DNA of 64,000 bases from Isoptericola variabilis 225. Lineage in GTDB: Bacteria; Actinomycetota; Actinomycetes; Actinomycetales; Cellulomonadaceae. Shown piece after piece: positions 47,250 to 59,212 of this stretch. Under the pieces are notes generated by a model. That model was not told the DNA's origin. It did no database searches and saw only the letters and a program-made list of their open reading frames with translations. The stretch lies in assembly GCF_000215105.1 (NCBI RefSeq), contig NC_015588.1, positions 2,852,001 to 2,916,000 on the forward strand, written 5' to 3'. The stretch's first letter is position 1, and each line of letters begins with the position of its first letter. The position numbers and the translations under genes were made by a program.

Positions 47250-48190
47250 GAGGTCCCTCCCTGGTCGGCGGTCCGGGTCACCGTACCCGGCGGACCCGGG
47301 GTCGGTGAACCGTCTTCCCGTGCCGCGGTCCACGCGGCCGCGACCCGGACGGCGTCGACGCTGGCCCGTGCGGCGTGCACGCGCACGCACCAGGCGCCCG
47401 ACGCCGCGGCGAGCGCCGAGACCGCCGCGGTCGCGTCGTCGCGCCCGAGCGGCGGGACCGGCTCCCCCTCGGGGTCGCCGCGCACCCCGGCGAGCAGGTG
47501 GCCCAGGAACCGCTTGCGCGACGCACCCACGAGCACCGGCCGCCCGAGCGAGTGCAGGGCGTCGAGGTGCGCGAGCAGCGGCCAGTTGAGCGCGCCCGCC
47601 TTGGAGAACCCGAGGCCGGGGTCGACGACGACCTGCTCGGGCCGCACCCCGGCGTCGTGCAGCGCGGCCAGCCGCTCGGCGAGCTCGTCGCGCACGTCGG
47701 TCACGACGTCGTCGTACACCTCGAGGTCGTCCATGACGTCGGCGTGCCCGCGCCAGTGCATCGCGACGTACGCGACGCCGGTCTCGGCCACGACGCCCGC
47801 CATGTCCGGGTCGGCGAGGCCGCCCGAGACGTCGTTGACGATGCGCGCCCCGGCGGCGACCGCGCGCTCGGCGACCGCCGCGCGCGTCGTGTCGACCGAG
47901 ACGACCGCCCCGTGGCCCGCGAGCCGCTCGATGACGGGCAGCACCCGGCGCAGCTCCTCGTCCTGGCTCACGCGCGCCGACCCCGGGCGGGTCGACTCGC
48001 CGCCGACGTCGAGGACGTCCGCGCCCTCGGCGAGCAGGTCGAGCCCGTGCTGGACGCCGGCGTCGGGCTCGAACCACTCCCCGCCGTCGGAGAACGAGTC
48101 GGGCGTGATGTTGACGACCCCCATGACGAGGCAGCGCCCCGTGCCCGACAGCTCGGGCAGGCCCGCGACCGCCGCGTCCCTGGGGTGCAC
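47246..48190 (-). CDS. folP: Dihydropteroate synthase
   Basis: A 314-residue TIM-barrel enzyme that joins p-aminobenzoate to 6-hydroxymethyl-dihydropterin pyrophosphate; the sulfonamide target. Signatures: LVMGVVNITPDSFSDGG, GADVLDVGGESTRPG, ARIVNDVSGGL, VVDPGLGFSKAGALNWPLL and LVGASRKRFLG. GTG 48190 has GGGAAG 5 nt upstream within the folE end and lies 2 nt after the folE stop. An insert GDPEGEPVPPLG near residue 230 is typical of actinobacterial FolP. Confidence 0.95.
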   Translation of the reverse strand: MHPRDAAVAGLPELSGTGRCLVMGVVNITPDSFSDGGEWFEPDAGVQHGLDLLAEGADVLDVGGESTRPGSARVSQDEELRRVLPVIERLAGHGAVVSVDTTRAAVAERAVAAGARIVNDVSGGLADPDMAGVVAETGVAYVAMHWRGHADVMDDLEVYDDVVTDVRDELAERLAALHDAGVRPEQVVVDPGLGFSKAGALNWPLLAHLDALHSLGRPVLVGASRKRFLGHLLAGVRGDPEGEPVPPLGRDDATAAVSALAAASGAWCVRVHAARASVDAVRVAAAWTAAREDGSPTPGPPGTVTRTADQGGTS

Positions 48191-48192
48191 GC

Positions 48193-48845
48193 CTACTTCC
48201 CGAGGATGAGGCTCATCGCCTCGGAGCGGGTCGCGGGGGCGTCCTGCATGATGCCGCGGACGGCCGAGGTGACGGTCCGCGACCCGGGCTTGCGCACGCC
48301 GCGCATCGACATGCACAGGTGCTCGCACTCGACGACGACGATGACGCCGCGCGGCTCGAGGATCCGCACGAGCGCGTCGGCGACCTGGGTCGTGAGGCGC
48401 TCCTGCACCTGGGGCCGGCGCGCGTAGACCTCGACGAGCCGCGCGAGCTTCGACAGGCCCGTGATGCGACCGTCCGTGTTCGGGATGTAGCCGACGTGCG
48501 CGACGCCGTGGAACGGCACGAGGTGGTGCTCGCAGGTCGAGTACACCTCGATGTCCTTGACGAGGACCATCTCCTCGTGGCCGATGTCGAACGTCGTGGT
48601 CAGGACGTCCTCCGGCTCCTGGCGCAGGCCCGCGAAGATCTCGCGGTACGCGCGGGCCACCCGTGCCGGGGTGTCGCGCAGGCCCTCGCGGTCCGGGTCC
48701 TCGCCGATCGCGAGCAGCAGCTCGCGCACGGCGGCCTCCGCGCGCGCCGCGTCGTACGGCGGGACCTCGGACGCGGGCCGGACGCCGACCGACACGGCGG
48801 TCAGCGGCAGGTCGCGCTCGTCGTCGACCTCGGCCGCGTGGCGCG

Positions 48846-48849
<4 letters not shown>
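48193..48849 (-). CDS. folE: GTP cyclohydrolase I
   Basis: A 218-residue enzyme making dihydroneopterin triphosphate from GTP. The Zn and active-site residues are in [20 protein letters not shown] and [20 protein letters not shown] (Cys, His, Cys), with [26 protein letters not shown] between. A 30-residue N-terminal extension precedes the fold. GTG overlaps the ftsH stop (GTGA). The order ftsH-folE-folP-folB/folK is a conserved actinobacterial block, and all overlap or nearly touch. Confidence 0.96.
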
Positions 48850-50876
<2,027 letters not shown>

Positions 50877-50932
50877 CGGCGACGGGGACGGGTCCCCGCT
50901 TCCCTTCCGTCGGGCGGTGCTTCGCCGTTAAA

Positions 50933-50958
50933 AACTACACGCTGGGCCTGAAAGTTCC
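50933..50958 (-). promoter_or_regulatory. SigR/SigH-type promoter candidate of ftsH
   Basis: On the minus strand GGAAC (50958-50954), 18 bp, then GTT (50935-50933) match the actinobacterial thiol-oxidative/heat-stress sigma consensus GGAAT-N18-GTT. The leader to the ftsH ATG is about 50 nt. Confidence 0.5.
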
Positions 50959-50996
50959 GTGGGTGTTCGCCCAGGGCGCGACGCGGCGCGGTCCGG

Positions 50997-51548
50997 TCAG
51001 CTGTAGACGTGCGGCGCGAGCGTGCCGACGAAGGGCAGGTTGCGGTACTTCTCCGCGTAGTCGAGCCCGTAGCCGACGACGAACTCGTTCGGGATGTCGA
51101 AGCCCACGTACTTGACGTCGACGTCGACCTTCGCGGCGTCGGGCTTGCGCAGCATCGTCGCGATCTCGACCGACGCCGGGCCGCGCGAGCGCAGGTTCGA
51201 CACGAGCCACGACAGCGTCAGGCCCGAGTCGATGATGTCCTCGACGATGAGCACGTTGCGCCCCGTGAGGTCGCTGTCGAGGTCCTTGAGGATCCGCACG
51301 ACGCCCGACGACTTGGTGCCCGACCCGTAGGAGGACACCGCCATCCAGTCCATCTGGACCGGGTGGTGCAGGCGGCGGGCCAGGTCGGCCATGACCATGA
51401 CGGCGCCCTTGAGGACGCCGACGAGCAGCAGGTCCTTGCCCGCGTAGTCCGCGTCGATCTGGGCGGCGATCTCGTCGAGCTGGCTGCCGAGCTGCTCCTC
51501 GGTGAGGAGGATGCTGGCGAGGTCGCCGGCGACGTCCGACTGGTCCAC
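50997..51548 (-). CDS. hpt: Hypoxanthine phosphoribosyltransferase
   Basis: A 183-residue purine-salvage enzyme converting hypoxanthine or guanine with PRPP to IMP/GMP. The PRPP loop is [17 protein letters not shown]; other family blocks are [40 protein letters not shown] and [34 protein letters not shown] 51548 has AGGAG upstream, and the gene begins 3 nt after the tilS stop. The tilS-hpt-ftsH order is conserved in Firmicutes and Actinobacteria. Confidence 0.96.
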   Translation of the reverse strand: MDQSDVAGDLASILLTEEQLGSQLDEIAAQIDADYAGKDLLLVGVLKGAVMVMADLARRLHHPVQMDWMAVSSYGSGTKSSGVVRILKDLDSDLTGRNVLIVEDIIDSGLTLSWLVSNLRSRGPASVEIATMLRKPDAAKVDVDVKYVGFDIPNEFVVGYGLDYAEKYRNLPFVGTLAPHVYS

Positions 51549-51551
51549 TGG

Positions 51552-52652
51552 TCACTCCTGGGTGGTCGCGGAGGCGGGAGGAACGCGGTCCCGGCCGGCT
51601 CGCGCCGGGGCCAGGAAAAGCCTGCCACACGCGCGCCGCGCTCGTGCGTCGCCCGGCAGGTGGACAGGGCCCTGACCGCTCCACGAGACGACGAGCGCGT
51701 CGAGGGCGTCGACGTGCCGGACGGTCGTCGCCGCGGGCGGGCACCCGGCCTCGAGCGCCGCCGCCCGCAGTGCCCGGCGCCGCAGCGCGGCCGGCGCGTC
51801 CGCGAGCGTCGCGACGTCGAGCACCACCTCGTCGCCGGCGACGGTCCGCGCGCGCCCGAGCAGGTCGGCGGCAAGGCGGTCGAGCAGGTCGGCGTCGTCG
51901 CGCAGCAGGTCCGCGGTGCGCGCGAGCGCCTCGACGGTGCCCGGGCCGAGCACGTCCTCGAGCACGGGCACGACGGCGGCCCGCACCCGCGACCGCAGCG
52001 GTGCGGCCGGGACGGTGCCGCCCGCGGAGGGACCGGCGTCGGGCACGAGGTTGGTCGGGTCCGTCCACCACCCGATCCCGAGCGCGGTGCACGCGGCCTC
52101 GGTCTGCGCGCGGCGCAGGCCGAGGAACGGGCGGCGGTACCGGCCGCGCCGGCGCGGCATCCCGGCGAGCGAGCGGGCGCCGCTGCCACGCGCGAGGCCA
52201 AGCAGCACGGACTCGGCCTGGTCGTCGAGCGTGTGGCCCAGCAGCACCGCGGCCGCACCGGTGGCGTCCGCGACGGCGTCGAGCGCCGCGTACCGGGCCT
52301 CGCGGGCAGCCGCCTCGAGCCCGACGGCGGCACCGGCGTCGACCTCGACGCGGCGGACCACGACCGGGTCGAGCCCGAGGTCGCGGCACCGCGCCGCGGC
52401 CTGCGCGGCGACGTCGTCCGACCCGGCCTGCAGGCCGTGGTCGACGACGACCGCGCCCGCCCGCACGGCGTACCCCCGCGAGCGCACCGAGCGGCCCACG
52501 CGGCGGGACTCGTGCGCCGTCGCGGCCGCCAGGGCCAGGCTGTCGGCACCACCGGAGCACGCGACGAGCACGAGGTCGCCCGGCCCCAGGTCGGCGAGCT
52601 CGGCACGGACCGCGGTGCGCGTGGCCGCGAGCGCGGGGGCGACGCGGGCCAT
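51552..52652 (-). CDS. tilS: tRNA(Ile)-lysidine synthetase
   Basis: A 366-residue PP-loop ATPase that modifies C34 of tRNA-Ile(CAU) to lysidine so that it reads AUA. The PP-loop is [15 protein letters not shown] (33-38 core), and other conserved blocks are [45 protein letters not shown] and [15 protein letters not shown]. The ATG has GGAGGGG upstream; a longer frame to 52676 adds only Arg-rich residues. It follows the metalloprotease gene by 33 bp. Confidence 0.94.
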   Translation of the reverse strand: MARVAPALAATRTAVRAELADLGPGDLVLVACSGGADSLALAAATAHESRRVGRSVRSRGYAVRAGAVVVDHGLQAGSDDVAAQAAARCRDLGLDPVVVRRVEVDAGAAVGLEAAAREARYAALDAVADATGAAAVLLGHTLDDQAESVLLGLARGSGARSLAGMPRRRGRYRRPFLGLRRAQTEAACTALGIGWWTDPTNLVPDAGPSAGGTVPAAPLRSRVRAAVVPVLEDVLGPGTVEALARTADLLRDDADLLDRLAADLLGRARTVAGDEVVLDVATLADAPAALRRRALRAAALEAGCPPAATTVRHVDALDALVVSWSGQGPVHLPGDARARRACGRLFLAPARAGRDRVPPASATTQE

Positions 52653-52685
52653 CAGTCCCCTCCCGCGAGGCCGCACACGCGCACC

Positions 52686-53810
52686 TCAGCCGTGGACGCG
52701 GCGCACCCAGGCGCGGGCGTCCGCGATCTCGCGCGCCGTGGGCAGGTTCGCCGCCTCGGCCCACACGGCGTTGAGGCCGTCGCGACCGACCTGCTCCTCG
52801 ACCGCGCGCACGAAGCGTGCCCCGTCGCGGTACTGGGCGAGCTTGGCGTCCATGCCGAGCAGGCGGCGCAGGAAGAGGTCGAGCGGCGGCGCGCCCTCGC
52901 CCTGGCGGCGCCTCTCGAACTTCGCGCGGATGGTGGCGACCGACCGCACGACGCGCGGGCCGACCGCGTCCATCATGACGTCGGCGTGACCCTCGAGCAG
53001 GGCCATGACGGCGGTGATCTCCTCGAGCTCGCGGCGCTGGTCGGGGCCGAGCACGCCGTCGAGCGGCGACCGGCCGTCGCCGCGCAGCACCCGCACGACC
53101 GCGCGACCGACGAACGCGAGCTTCTCGTGCAGCGGGGCCCGGGCCATGCCCATCGACGAACGGGTCACGTCCTGCAGGAGCTCGCCGAGGCGGCCGCGCA
53201 GGTGGTCGGCGAGCCACGGCGCGGTCGCGAACTGGAGGGCGTGCGTCTGCTCGTGCAGGCACACCCAGAGCCGGAAGTCGGCGGGCCGCACGCCGAGCGA
53301 GCGCTCGGCCGCGAGCACGTTCGGGGCCACGAGCAGCAGCCGGCCGCGCGCGTCGCCGTAGGGGTCGAACTGCCCCAGCACCTTGGTGGACAGCAGCGCG
53401 AGCACCGTGCCGACCTCGACCGCGCCGCCGAGCCGGGCCGCGCTCGAGACCGTCGGCGCGTCGGGCCCGAGGGCCTCGGCGATCGGCGCGGTGAGGGACC
53501 GCATCGACCCGACGTTCGCGCGCGTCCACGTGCGGCGGTCGACGACGAGCACGTCGCCCAGGTCCGGCGTCCCGTCCGCGGCGACGCCGCCCGCGGCGGG
53601 CTCCATGCGGGTCACGGCGAGCACGTGGTCGACCGCGGTGCCCGCGGCCGTGCGCAGCCCGTCGACGAGCGCGGCGAGGTCGGCGCGGTCGGCGGTCGGG
53701 CCGGGGTGCGCGAGGCGCCCCGCAACCTCGGCGGCCGCGCTCCAGTCGACGAGCGGCTCCGCCTCGGGGGCGGGGGCGTCGTCGGGCACGGGCGTGGCGG
53801 TGGACGTCAC
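52686..53810 (-). CDS. Zinc-dependent metalloprotease-like (zincin) protein
   Basis: A 374-residue protein of the actinobacterial family often labelled zinc-dependent metalloprotease or F420-biosynthesis-associated protein. The HExxH motif is in FRLWVCLHEQTHALQFATAP (about 184-188) and a likely third ligand is in VMALLEGHADVMMDAVG (Glu/His). VLLSTKVLGQFDPYGDA precedes. No signal peptide is seen, so it may act in the cytoplasm. It sits between dacB and tilS as in many relatives. The GTG start follows TACGGT by 6 nt (leaderless). Confidence 0.88.
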   Translation of the reverse strand: MTSTATPVPDDAPAPEAEPLVDWSAAAEVAGRLAHPGPTADRADLAALVDGLRTAAGTAVDHVLAVTRMEPAAGGVAADGTPDLGDVLVVDRRTWTRANVGSMRSLTAPIAEALGPDAPTVSSAARLGGAVEVGTVLALLSTKVLGQFDPYGDARGRLLLVAPNVLAAERSLGVRPADFRLWVCLHEQTHALQFATAPWLADHLRGRLGELLQDVTRSSMGMARAPLHEKLAFVGRAVVRVLRGDGRSPLDGVLGPDQRRELEEITAVMALLEGHADVMMDAVGPRVVRSVATIRAKFERRRQGEGAPPLDLFLRRLLGMDAKLAQYRDGARFVRAVEEQVGRDGLNAVWAEAANLPTAREIADARAWVRRVHG

Positions 53811-53822
53811 CGCTCCACCGTA
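53811..53822 (-). promoter_or_regulatory. Leaderless -10 element of the metalloprotease-tilS-hpt unit
   Basis: TACGGT (53822-53817) lies 6 nt before GTG 53810. Confidence 0.6.
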
Positions 53823-53834
53823 GCCGCCTCGGGG

Positions 53835-55253
53835 TCAGCCCGGGGTGCAGCCGCACGCCGCGAGGCGACCCAGGAAGTCGTCGAAGATCACCCTGGCACC
53901 CCACGTGCCGCCGTCGGGCACCGCGTCCGCGAGGACCGCGTAGACGAGCAGCCGGTCGTCGGCGGTGACGATGGTGCCCGCGAGGCTCGTGATGTTCGGC
54001 AGGCTCCCCGTCTTGCCGGTCACGACGCCGCGGCCCGGGTTGTCGTCCGGGAACCGGTTGGCGAGGGTGCCGGTGAGCCCGGCGAGCGGCAGCCCCGTCG
54101 CGGCCGCGCGCAGCGTCGGGTGCGCGGGGTCGACCGCGAGCGCGAGCGCGTCGACGAGCTGGCGGGCCGTCATGCGCGAGCCCTCGCCCAGCCCCGACAG
54201 GTCCGCGAGGACCGCGCCCTCGAGGTCGACGCCGAGGCGCTCGACCGACGCCGTCACGGCCTGCACCGCGCCGTCGAGCGAGCCGGGCAGGCCCGCGTCG
54301 ATCGCGACGAGGCGGCCGAGCACCTCGGTGAGCGTGTTGTCGGACCGCTCGAGCATGTCCTGCACGATCGCCGACAGCGGCGCGGACCGGACCTCGCCCA
54401 GGGGCTGCGCCGACGACGGCGCGCGCGTGCGCTCGACCGACCCCTCGACCTGGAGCCCGCGCGCCTCGAGCTGGCGGGCGAACTCCTGCGCGGCCGCGAG
54501 CGCGGGGTCCTCGGCACGGCGCGCGTACTCGTCGTCGGTGAGGCGCGCGACGTCGATCGCGAGCGCCGCGACGGGCGCGACGTACCCGGCGGCGGCGTCG
54601 CCGGGCCGGACCGTCGGGGCGATCGCGGGGCCGGTGAAGATCGTGTCGTCCAGGCCGAGCGTGACGCTCGTGCGGCCAGAGACGAGGATGCGCGAGGCGA
54701 CCTGCGCCGCTAGGTCGCCCAGGCCGGCGTGGCCGTTGACCGCGTCCGGGTCGCCGGCGTCGGCGGCGAGCATCATGTCGCCGCCGCCGACGAGCACGAC
54801 CTGGGACTCGCCCGCGAGCACCGCCGTCGTCGCGAGCGTCGCGTCGCCGCCGGGCGAGGAGAGCGCGGCGACCGCCGTGAGGACCTTCTGGGTCGACGCC
54901 GGCACCATCTCCTGGTCGGGCGCCGCGGAGCCCAGCACCTCGCCCGTGAGGGCGTCCTGCACGAGGACGCCGACACGTTCGCCGAGCCGGGCGTCCGAGG
55001 CCAGCGCGGTGACGAGCTCGCCGACCGCGTCGGTGGTCGGCACGGGCGCGTCGGACGGCAGGTCGGACAGCACGGGCGTCGCCGCGGGGCCCAGGACGGC
55101 GCCCGGGGCGGACGGGAACGGGGCGGGCTGGGGCGGCGGGGGCGCCGTCGTGAGGAGGCCCGGCACGACGTCGTACGCGTCGGCCACGAGGTAGCCACCG
55201 AACAGCGCGACGACCGTCGTCACGGTGGCGCCGACCCGCAGCCGCCACCCCAT
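53835..55253 (-). CDS. dacB: D-alanyl-D-alanine carboxypeptidase, PBP4/DacB class
   Basis: A 472-residue class C penicillin-binding protein with an N-terminal signal or anchor helix (about 5-28, [20 protein letters not shown]). Catalytic motifs: SxxK in [16 protein letters not shown] (Ser near 119), SxN in [15 protein letters not shown], and KTG in [23 protein letters not shown]4-type insert lies between SxxK and SxN. It trims peptidoglycan stem peptides outside the membrane. Divergent from ppa; the intervening 163 bp should hold both promoters. Confidence 0.95.
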   Translation of the reverse strand: MGWRLRVGATVTTVVALFGGYLVADAYDVVPGLLTTAPPPPQPAPFPSAPGAVLGPAATPVLSDLPSDAPVPTTDAVGELVTALASDARLGERVGVLVQDALTGEVLGSAAPDQEMVPASTQKVLTAVAALSSPGGDATLATTAVLAGESQVVLVGGGDMMLAADAGDPDAVNGHAGLGDLAAQVASRILVSGRTSVTLGLDDTIFTGPAIAPTVRPGDAAAGYVAPVAALAIDVARLTDDEYARRAEDPALAAAQEFARQLEARGLQVEGSVERTRAPSSAQPLGEVRSAPLSAIVQDMLERSDNTLTEVLGRLVAIDAGLPGSLDGAVQAVTASVERLGVDLEGAVLADLSGLGEGSRMTARQLVDALALAVDPAHPTLRAAATGLPLAGLTGTLANRFPDDNPGRGVVTGKTGSLPNITSLAGTIVTADDRLLVYAVLADAVPDGGTWGARVIFDDFLGRLAACGCTPG

Positions 55254-55416
55254 CTGGCCCCTCCGAATCCGTGAGCCTCGTCACAGGTCCCGTTCCCCGT
55301 GCGGTACTCAGTGCGAATCATGGCACGATTCGGACCCCCGCTCCGACCACCACGCCCGGTCCCGCAGGGGGCCCCGTGGCAGACTTGGGGCGCGCACGCA
55401 CGAGACTGGAGGAACG

Positions 55417-55911
55417 GTGGAGTTCGACGTCACGATCGAGATCCCGAAGGGCCAGCGGAACAAGTACGAGGTCGACCACGAGACCGGTCGCATCCGCCTC
55501 GACCGCATGCTCTTCACCTCGACGCGGTACCCGGACGACTACGGGTTCATCGAGGGCACCCTCGGCGAGGACGGCGACCCGCTCGACGCGCTCGTACTGC
55601 TCGAGGAGCCGACGTTCCCCGGCTGCCTCATCCGCTGCCGCGCCCTGGGCATGTTCCGCATGCGCGACGAGGCCGGCGGCGACGACAAGGTGCTGTGCGT
55701 GCCGACCGGTGACCAGCGCGCCGCGTGGCGTCAGGACATCGACGACGTCTCCGACTTCCACCGCCTGGAGATCCAGCACTTCTTCGAGGTCTACAAGGAC
55801 CTCGAGCCGGGCAAGTCCGTCGAGGGCGCCCACTGGGTCGGCCGCGCCGAGGCCGAGGCCGAGATCGAGCGCTCGTTCCAGCGCGCCAAGGACTCCGGCT
55901 ACACCCACTGA
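55417..55911 (+). CDS. ppa: Inorganic pyrophosphatase
   Basis: A 164-residue family I enzyme hydrolysing pyrophosphate to drive biosynthesis. [20 protein letters not shown] starts it. The metal-binding signature D-x-D-P-x-D is seen in [11 protein letters not shown], followed by [11 protein letters not shown] and [22 protein letters not shown] 55417 has TGGAGGAA upstream. The stop is followed directly by repeat array E-forward (first core 4 nt after TGA). Confidence 0.97.
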   Translation: MEFDVTIEIPKGQRNKYEVDHETGRIRLDRMLFTSTRYPDDYGFIEGTLGEDGDPLDALVLLEEPTFPGCLIRCRALGMFRMRDEAGGDDKVLCVPTGDQRAAWRQDIDDVSDFHRLEIQHFFEVYKDLEPGKSVEGAHWVGRAEAEAEIERSFQRAKDSGYTH

Positions 55912-55914
55912 CGC

Positions 55915-55964
55915 GACGTAGCGCGTTCCGCCGCGAGGTAGCGCGTCTCGCCGCGACGTAGCGC
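55915..55964 (+). repeat. GAGGTAGCGC array E-forward, 3 units, period 20 bp
   Basis: Cores start at 55915 (GACGTAGCGC), 55935 (GAGGTAGCGC) and 55955 (GACGTAGCGC). They begin 4 nt after the ppa stop and read in its direction. Positions 3-4 vary, but GTAGCGC is kept. Confidence 0.9.
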
Positions 55965-55971
55965 GGCCGAC

Positions 55972-56041
55972 GCGCTACTTCGCCGGGTCGGGCGCTACTT
56001 CGCCGCCTCGGGCGCTACTTCGCCGGCTCGGGCGCTACCTC
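55972..56041 (-). repeat. GAGGTAGCGC array E-reverse, 4 units, period 20 bp
   Basis: Minus-strand cores lie at 55972, 55992 and 56012 (all GAAGTAGCGC) and 56032 (GAGGTAGCGC), 20 bp apart. They follow the stop of the NlpC/P60 gene and face array E-forward with an 8-bp gap (55965-55971). Confidence 0.9.
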
Positions 56042-56046
56042 GGCGG

Positions 56047-57444
56047 TCAGGGGCGGCCGGCGTAGGGCATCGTGTCGCCCCAGCGGACGGGCACCTCACG
56101 GACGAGCGTGCCGGGCCGCGCGGCCTCGACAATCATCCCGCCGCCGGCGTAGATCGCGACGTGCCGGATCGTCGACGGGTCCGACGTGTCGTTGGCGTAG
56201 AAGATGAGGTCGCCGGGGCGCATCTGGGAGTACGCGATCTTGCCCACCGTCTGGTACTGCGTCCGTGCGGTTCGCGTGATCCACACGCCGGCGCTCGACC
56301 ACGCGCCGGACGTCAGGCCCGAGCAGTCGTAGCCCGGGTCGCCGTCGCCGCCCCACTGGTACGCGATACCGATCTTCGAGCGCGCCCACGCCAGCGCCGC
56401 CCTGCCCTGCGTGGCCGTGCCGACGCTCACGCCACCGGTCGGCGGCGGCGTCGGCTTCGCCGTCGCCGTCGGGCTGGGAGCAGGGGTGGGGGTCGGGCTC
56501 GGCACGGCCGTGCGCGTGGGCTCCGGCGCGGCGGTCGGGGTCGGGCTCGGGGCCGACGACGGCGGAGCGGCCGTCGCAGTCGGCCGCGGCGCGGGTGCCT
56601 CGTCCTCCGGCCCGGTCTGCTCCTCGCCGCCGGGCTCGCCGCCGCTCTGCTCCTCGCCGCCGCGCTCCTCGCGCGCCGCACGCTCCCGCTCCGCCTCGGC
56701 GGCGGCCTCGCGTGCGGCCTGACGCTCGCGCTCGACCTCGATGCTCGTCTCTCGCAGCTCGGCGAGCCGGACGACGAGCTCCTCGCGCTCGCGCTCGGCG
56801 GCCGCCACGAGCACGTCGAGCTCGGCCGCTCGCCCCTGCGCCGCGGCGAACGTCCGGCCGGCCTCCGCGCTCGCGTCGGCCAGGACGTCCTGCGCCGCGG
56901 CCCACCGGGCGCCGGCCGCGTCGGCGGCAGCCCGCGCGTCCGCGTGCACCGCGATGGCCCCGGCAACCTTGCGGTCGACGGCGCGGCGCGCGGCGTCGTC
57001 CTGCACCGCCTCGCGGACGTCGGCGGCGCCCGCGAGCACGGCCAGCGGTCCGCGGCTCGCCTGCGCACGGGACGAGATCCGGTACGCCTCCGCGAGCCAC
57101 GAGCGCGCCTCGACCTCCGCGGCGCTCGCCTGCGCGGCATCGGCGCGGGCCTCAGAGGCCGCCGCGCGGGCCTCCTCGAGGGCCTCCCGCGCCGCGGCGT
57201 AGTCCTCCGCCGCGGTCTGGACAGCGGCCTCCGCCCGGGCGAGCTCGGCGCGGATCGCGTCGAGCCGCGCCTCTGCTCCCGCGGCGTCGAGCTGCGCCGC
57301 GTCGACGGCGGCGTGCGCGGCCGCGACGTCGTCCTCGGTCGGCGGCTCGGCCCACGCGACGGCGCCACCGCTCGCGCCGGCGAGCAGCGCGACGGCGAGC
57401 ACCGCCGTCGTGCGCCGACGACCGTGTCGGTGCGTGCGGGACAT
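56047..57444 (-). CDS. Secreted NlpC/P60 peptidoglycan hydrolase with coiled coil
   Basis: A 465-residue exported hydrolase. After a signal peptide (AVLAVALLAGASGGAVAWA, cleavage near 32) comes an Ala/Glu/Arg-rich coiled coil to about 240. A Gly/Glu then Pro/Thr/Ala-rich linker (about 245-340) precedes an NlpC/P60 domain: GIAYQWGGDGDPGYDCSGLT (catalytic Cys near 373), LIFYANDTSDPSTIRHVAIY (His near 427) and a polar third residue downstream. The layout is that of RipA/Cgl-type endopeptidases, which cut stem peptides during cell separation. GGGGAGAGG precedes the ATG. Confidence 0.93.
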   Translation of the reverse strand: MSRTHRHGRRRTTAVLAVALLAGASGGAVAWAEPPTEDDVAAAHAAVDAAQLDAAGAEARLDAIRAELARAEAAVQTAAEDYAAAREALEEARAAASEARADAAQASAAEVEARSWLAEAYRISSRAQASRGPLAVLAGAADVREAVQDDAARRAVDRKVAGAIAVHADARAAADAAGARWAAAQDVLADASAEAGRTFAAAQGRAAELDVLVAAAEREREELVVRLAELRETSIEVERERQAAREAAAEAERERAAREERGGEEQSGGEPGGEEQTGPEDEAPAPRPTATAAPPSSAPSPTPTAAPEPTRTAVPSPTPTPAPSPTATAKPTPPPTGGVSVGTATQGRAALAWARSKIGIAYQWGGDGDPGYDCSGLTSGAWSSAGVWITRTARTQYQTVGKIAYSQMRPGDLIFYANDTSDPSTIRHVAIYAGGGMIVEAARPGTLVREVPVRWGDTMPYAGRP

Positions 57445-57832
57445 GCCTCTCCCCTGCCCGCGGACCGTGCGTCCACGGCCCGCTCCGGTTCGTGCCCGCC
57501 CGCGGGCACCCGCCCAGCGTGGCCCGCGTGCCGTCGTCGTGCCACAGGAAAGGCCGCGACCAGCGGCGACACCACCATCTCGAATAGTGGTCTCATATAG
57601 CAAGACACGACTGTCGGCATGCCGAGGACGCCGTTACCGTCGTCGCCATGACTCGTCGAATGTGTCGCTGACCACCGCGCACGTTCGCCTGCCCTGCGGT
57701 CGCTCGCCGACGACGACACCGCCCACGCCGCGTGCGCAGACCCTCCGCCGCGGACCTCCCTCGTGAAGCGCAGGCCCTCCCCGGGCGCTCCGCGGCCCGC
57801 CCCGTCAGCACCAGAGCAGCCCAGGAGGAACC
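57445..57832. other. Intergenic region between NlpC/P60 gene and metY
   Basis: A 388-bp divergent gap with no recognisable gene. An AT-richer patch at about 57580-57625 (around CTCATATAGCAAGAC) is the best place for promoters. I looked for a SAM riboswitch before metY and saw no convincing SAM-II or SAM-IV core. An AGGAGG Shine-Dalgarno lies before ATG 57833. Confidence 0.6.
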
Positions 57833-59212
57833 ATGAGCACCGAGCAGCAGTGGTCGTTCGAGACCCGTCAGATCCACGCCGGCCAGACCGCCGACGCCGC
57901 CACCGGCGCCCGCGCCCTGCCGATCTACCAGACCACCTCGTTCGTCTTCCCCGACGCCGGCGTCGCGGCCGACCGGTTCGCCCTCAAGGACCTCGGCCCG
58001 ATCTACACCCGCATCGGCAACCCGACCCAGGAGGTCGTCGAGAACCGCATCGCCGCGCTCGAGGGCGGCGTCGGCGCGCTCCTGCTCGCGTCCGGCCAGG
58101 CGGCCGAGTCGATCGCGATCCTCAACATCGCCGAGGCCGGCGACCACGTCGTCGCGAGCGCGAGCCTCTACGGCGGCACGTACAACCTGCTGCACCACAC
58201 GCTGCCCAAGCTGGGCGTCACGACGACGTTCGTCGACGACCCGCACGACCTCGACGCGTGGCGCGCCGCGGCCCGGCCGAACACCAAGCTGTTCTTCGGC
58301 GAGTCGATCCCCAACCCGAAGTCCGACGTGCTCGACATCGAGGGCGTCGCCCGCGTGGCGCACGAGGTCGGCGTGCCGCTCGTCGTCGACAACACCGTCG
58401 CGACCCCGTACCTCGTGCGGCCGCTCGAGTGGGGCGCCGACATCGTGGTCCACTCCGCGACCAAGTACCTCGGCGGGCACGGCGCGGCCATCGGCGGCGT
58501 GATCGTCGACGGCGGCACCTTCGACTTCGCGGCCGACCCTGACCGCTTCCCGAACTACAACACGCCCGACCCGTCCTACGACGGGCTCGTGTTCGCGCGC
58601 GACCTCGGCGTCGGCTCGGCGCTCGGCGCGAACCTCGCGTTCATCCTCAAGGCCCGCGTCCAGCTGCTGCGCGACCTCGGCGCCGCGATCTCGCCGTTCA
58701 ACGCGTTCCTCATCGCCCAGGGCGTCGAGACCCTGTCGCTGCGCGTCGAGCGGCACGTCGAGAACGCGCAGAAGGTCGCCGAGTGGCTCGAGGCGCGCTC
58801 CGACGTCGTGCGCGTGCACTACGCCGGGCTGCCGTCGTCGCCCTGGTACGAGAACGCGCGCAAGTACGCGCCGAAGGGCGCGGGCGCCGTGCTGGCGTTC
58901 GAGCTCGACGCCGCGGACCCGGAGGTCGCGCGCGCGGCCGGCCAGGCGTTCGTCTCGGCCCTCCGGCTCCACTCGAACGTCGCCAACATCGGCGACGTGC
59001 GCTCGCTCGTCATCCACCCGGCCTCGACGACGCACTCGCAGCTCACGCCGGCCGAGCAGGCGCTGTCGGGCGTGACGCCGGGCCTCGTCCGGCTCGCGGT
59101 CGGCATCGAGCACGTGGACGACATCCTCGCGGACCTCGAGCTCGGGTTCGCCGCCGCGGACGAGGTGCTGCGGGGCGCGACCGGCGAGGAGCGCGACGGG
59201 GCCGCCGCGTGA
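57833..59212 (+). CDS. metY: O-acetylhomoserine sulfhydrylase (MetY)
   Basis: A 459-residue PLP enzyme of the Cys/Met metabolism family that forms homocysteine from O-acetylhomoserine and sulfide. It begins WSFETRQIHAGQTADAATGARALPIYQTTS. The PLP Lys is in IVVHSATKYLGGHG (near 211); YTRIGNPTQEVVENRIAALEGG and the C-terminal RLAVGIEHVDDILADL are conserved. The length (about 60 residues longer than cystathionine gamma-synthase) and the metX partner argue for MetY. Its stop overlaps the metX GTG, so the pair is translated together. Confidence 0.96.
   Translation: MSTEQQWSFETRQIHAGQTADAATGARALPIYQTTSFVFPDAGVAADRFALKDLGPIYTRIGNPTQEVVENRIAALEGGVGALLLASGQAAESIAILNIAEAGDHVVASASLYGGTYNLLHHTLPKLGVTTTFVDDPHDLDAWRAAARPNTKLFFGESIPNPKSDVLDIEGVARVAHEVGVPLVVDNTVATPYLVRPLEWGADIVVHSATKYLGGHGAAIGGVIVDGGTFDFAADPDRFPNYNTPDPSYDGLVFARDLGVGSALGANLAFILKARVQLLRDLGAAISPFNAFLIAQGVETLSLRVERHVENAQKVAEWLEARSDVVRVHYAGLPSSPWYENARKYAPKGAGAVLAFELDAADPEVARAAGQAFVSALRLHSNVANIGDVRSLVIHPASTTHSQLTPAEQALSGVTPGLVRLAVGIEHVDDILADLELGFAAADEVLRGATGEERDGAAA

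Noticed and set aside
57445..57832. SAM riboswitch before metY-metX
   Set aside because: I looked for the conserved SAM-II/SAM-IV cores and saw none. A short GTCT-N9-AGAC inverted repeat near 57590-57606 is too weak to call an operator.
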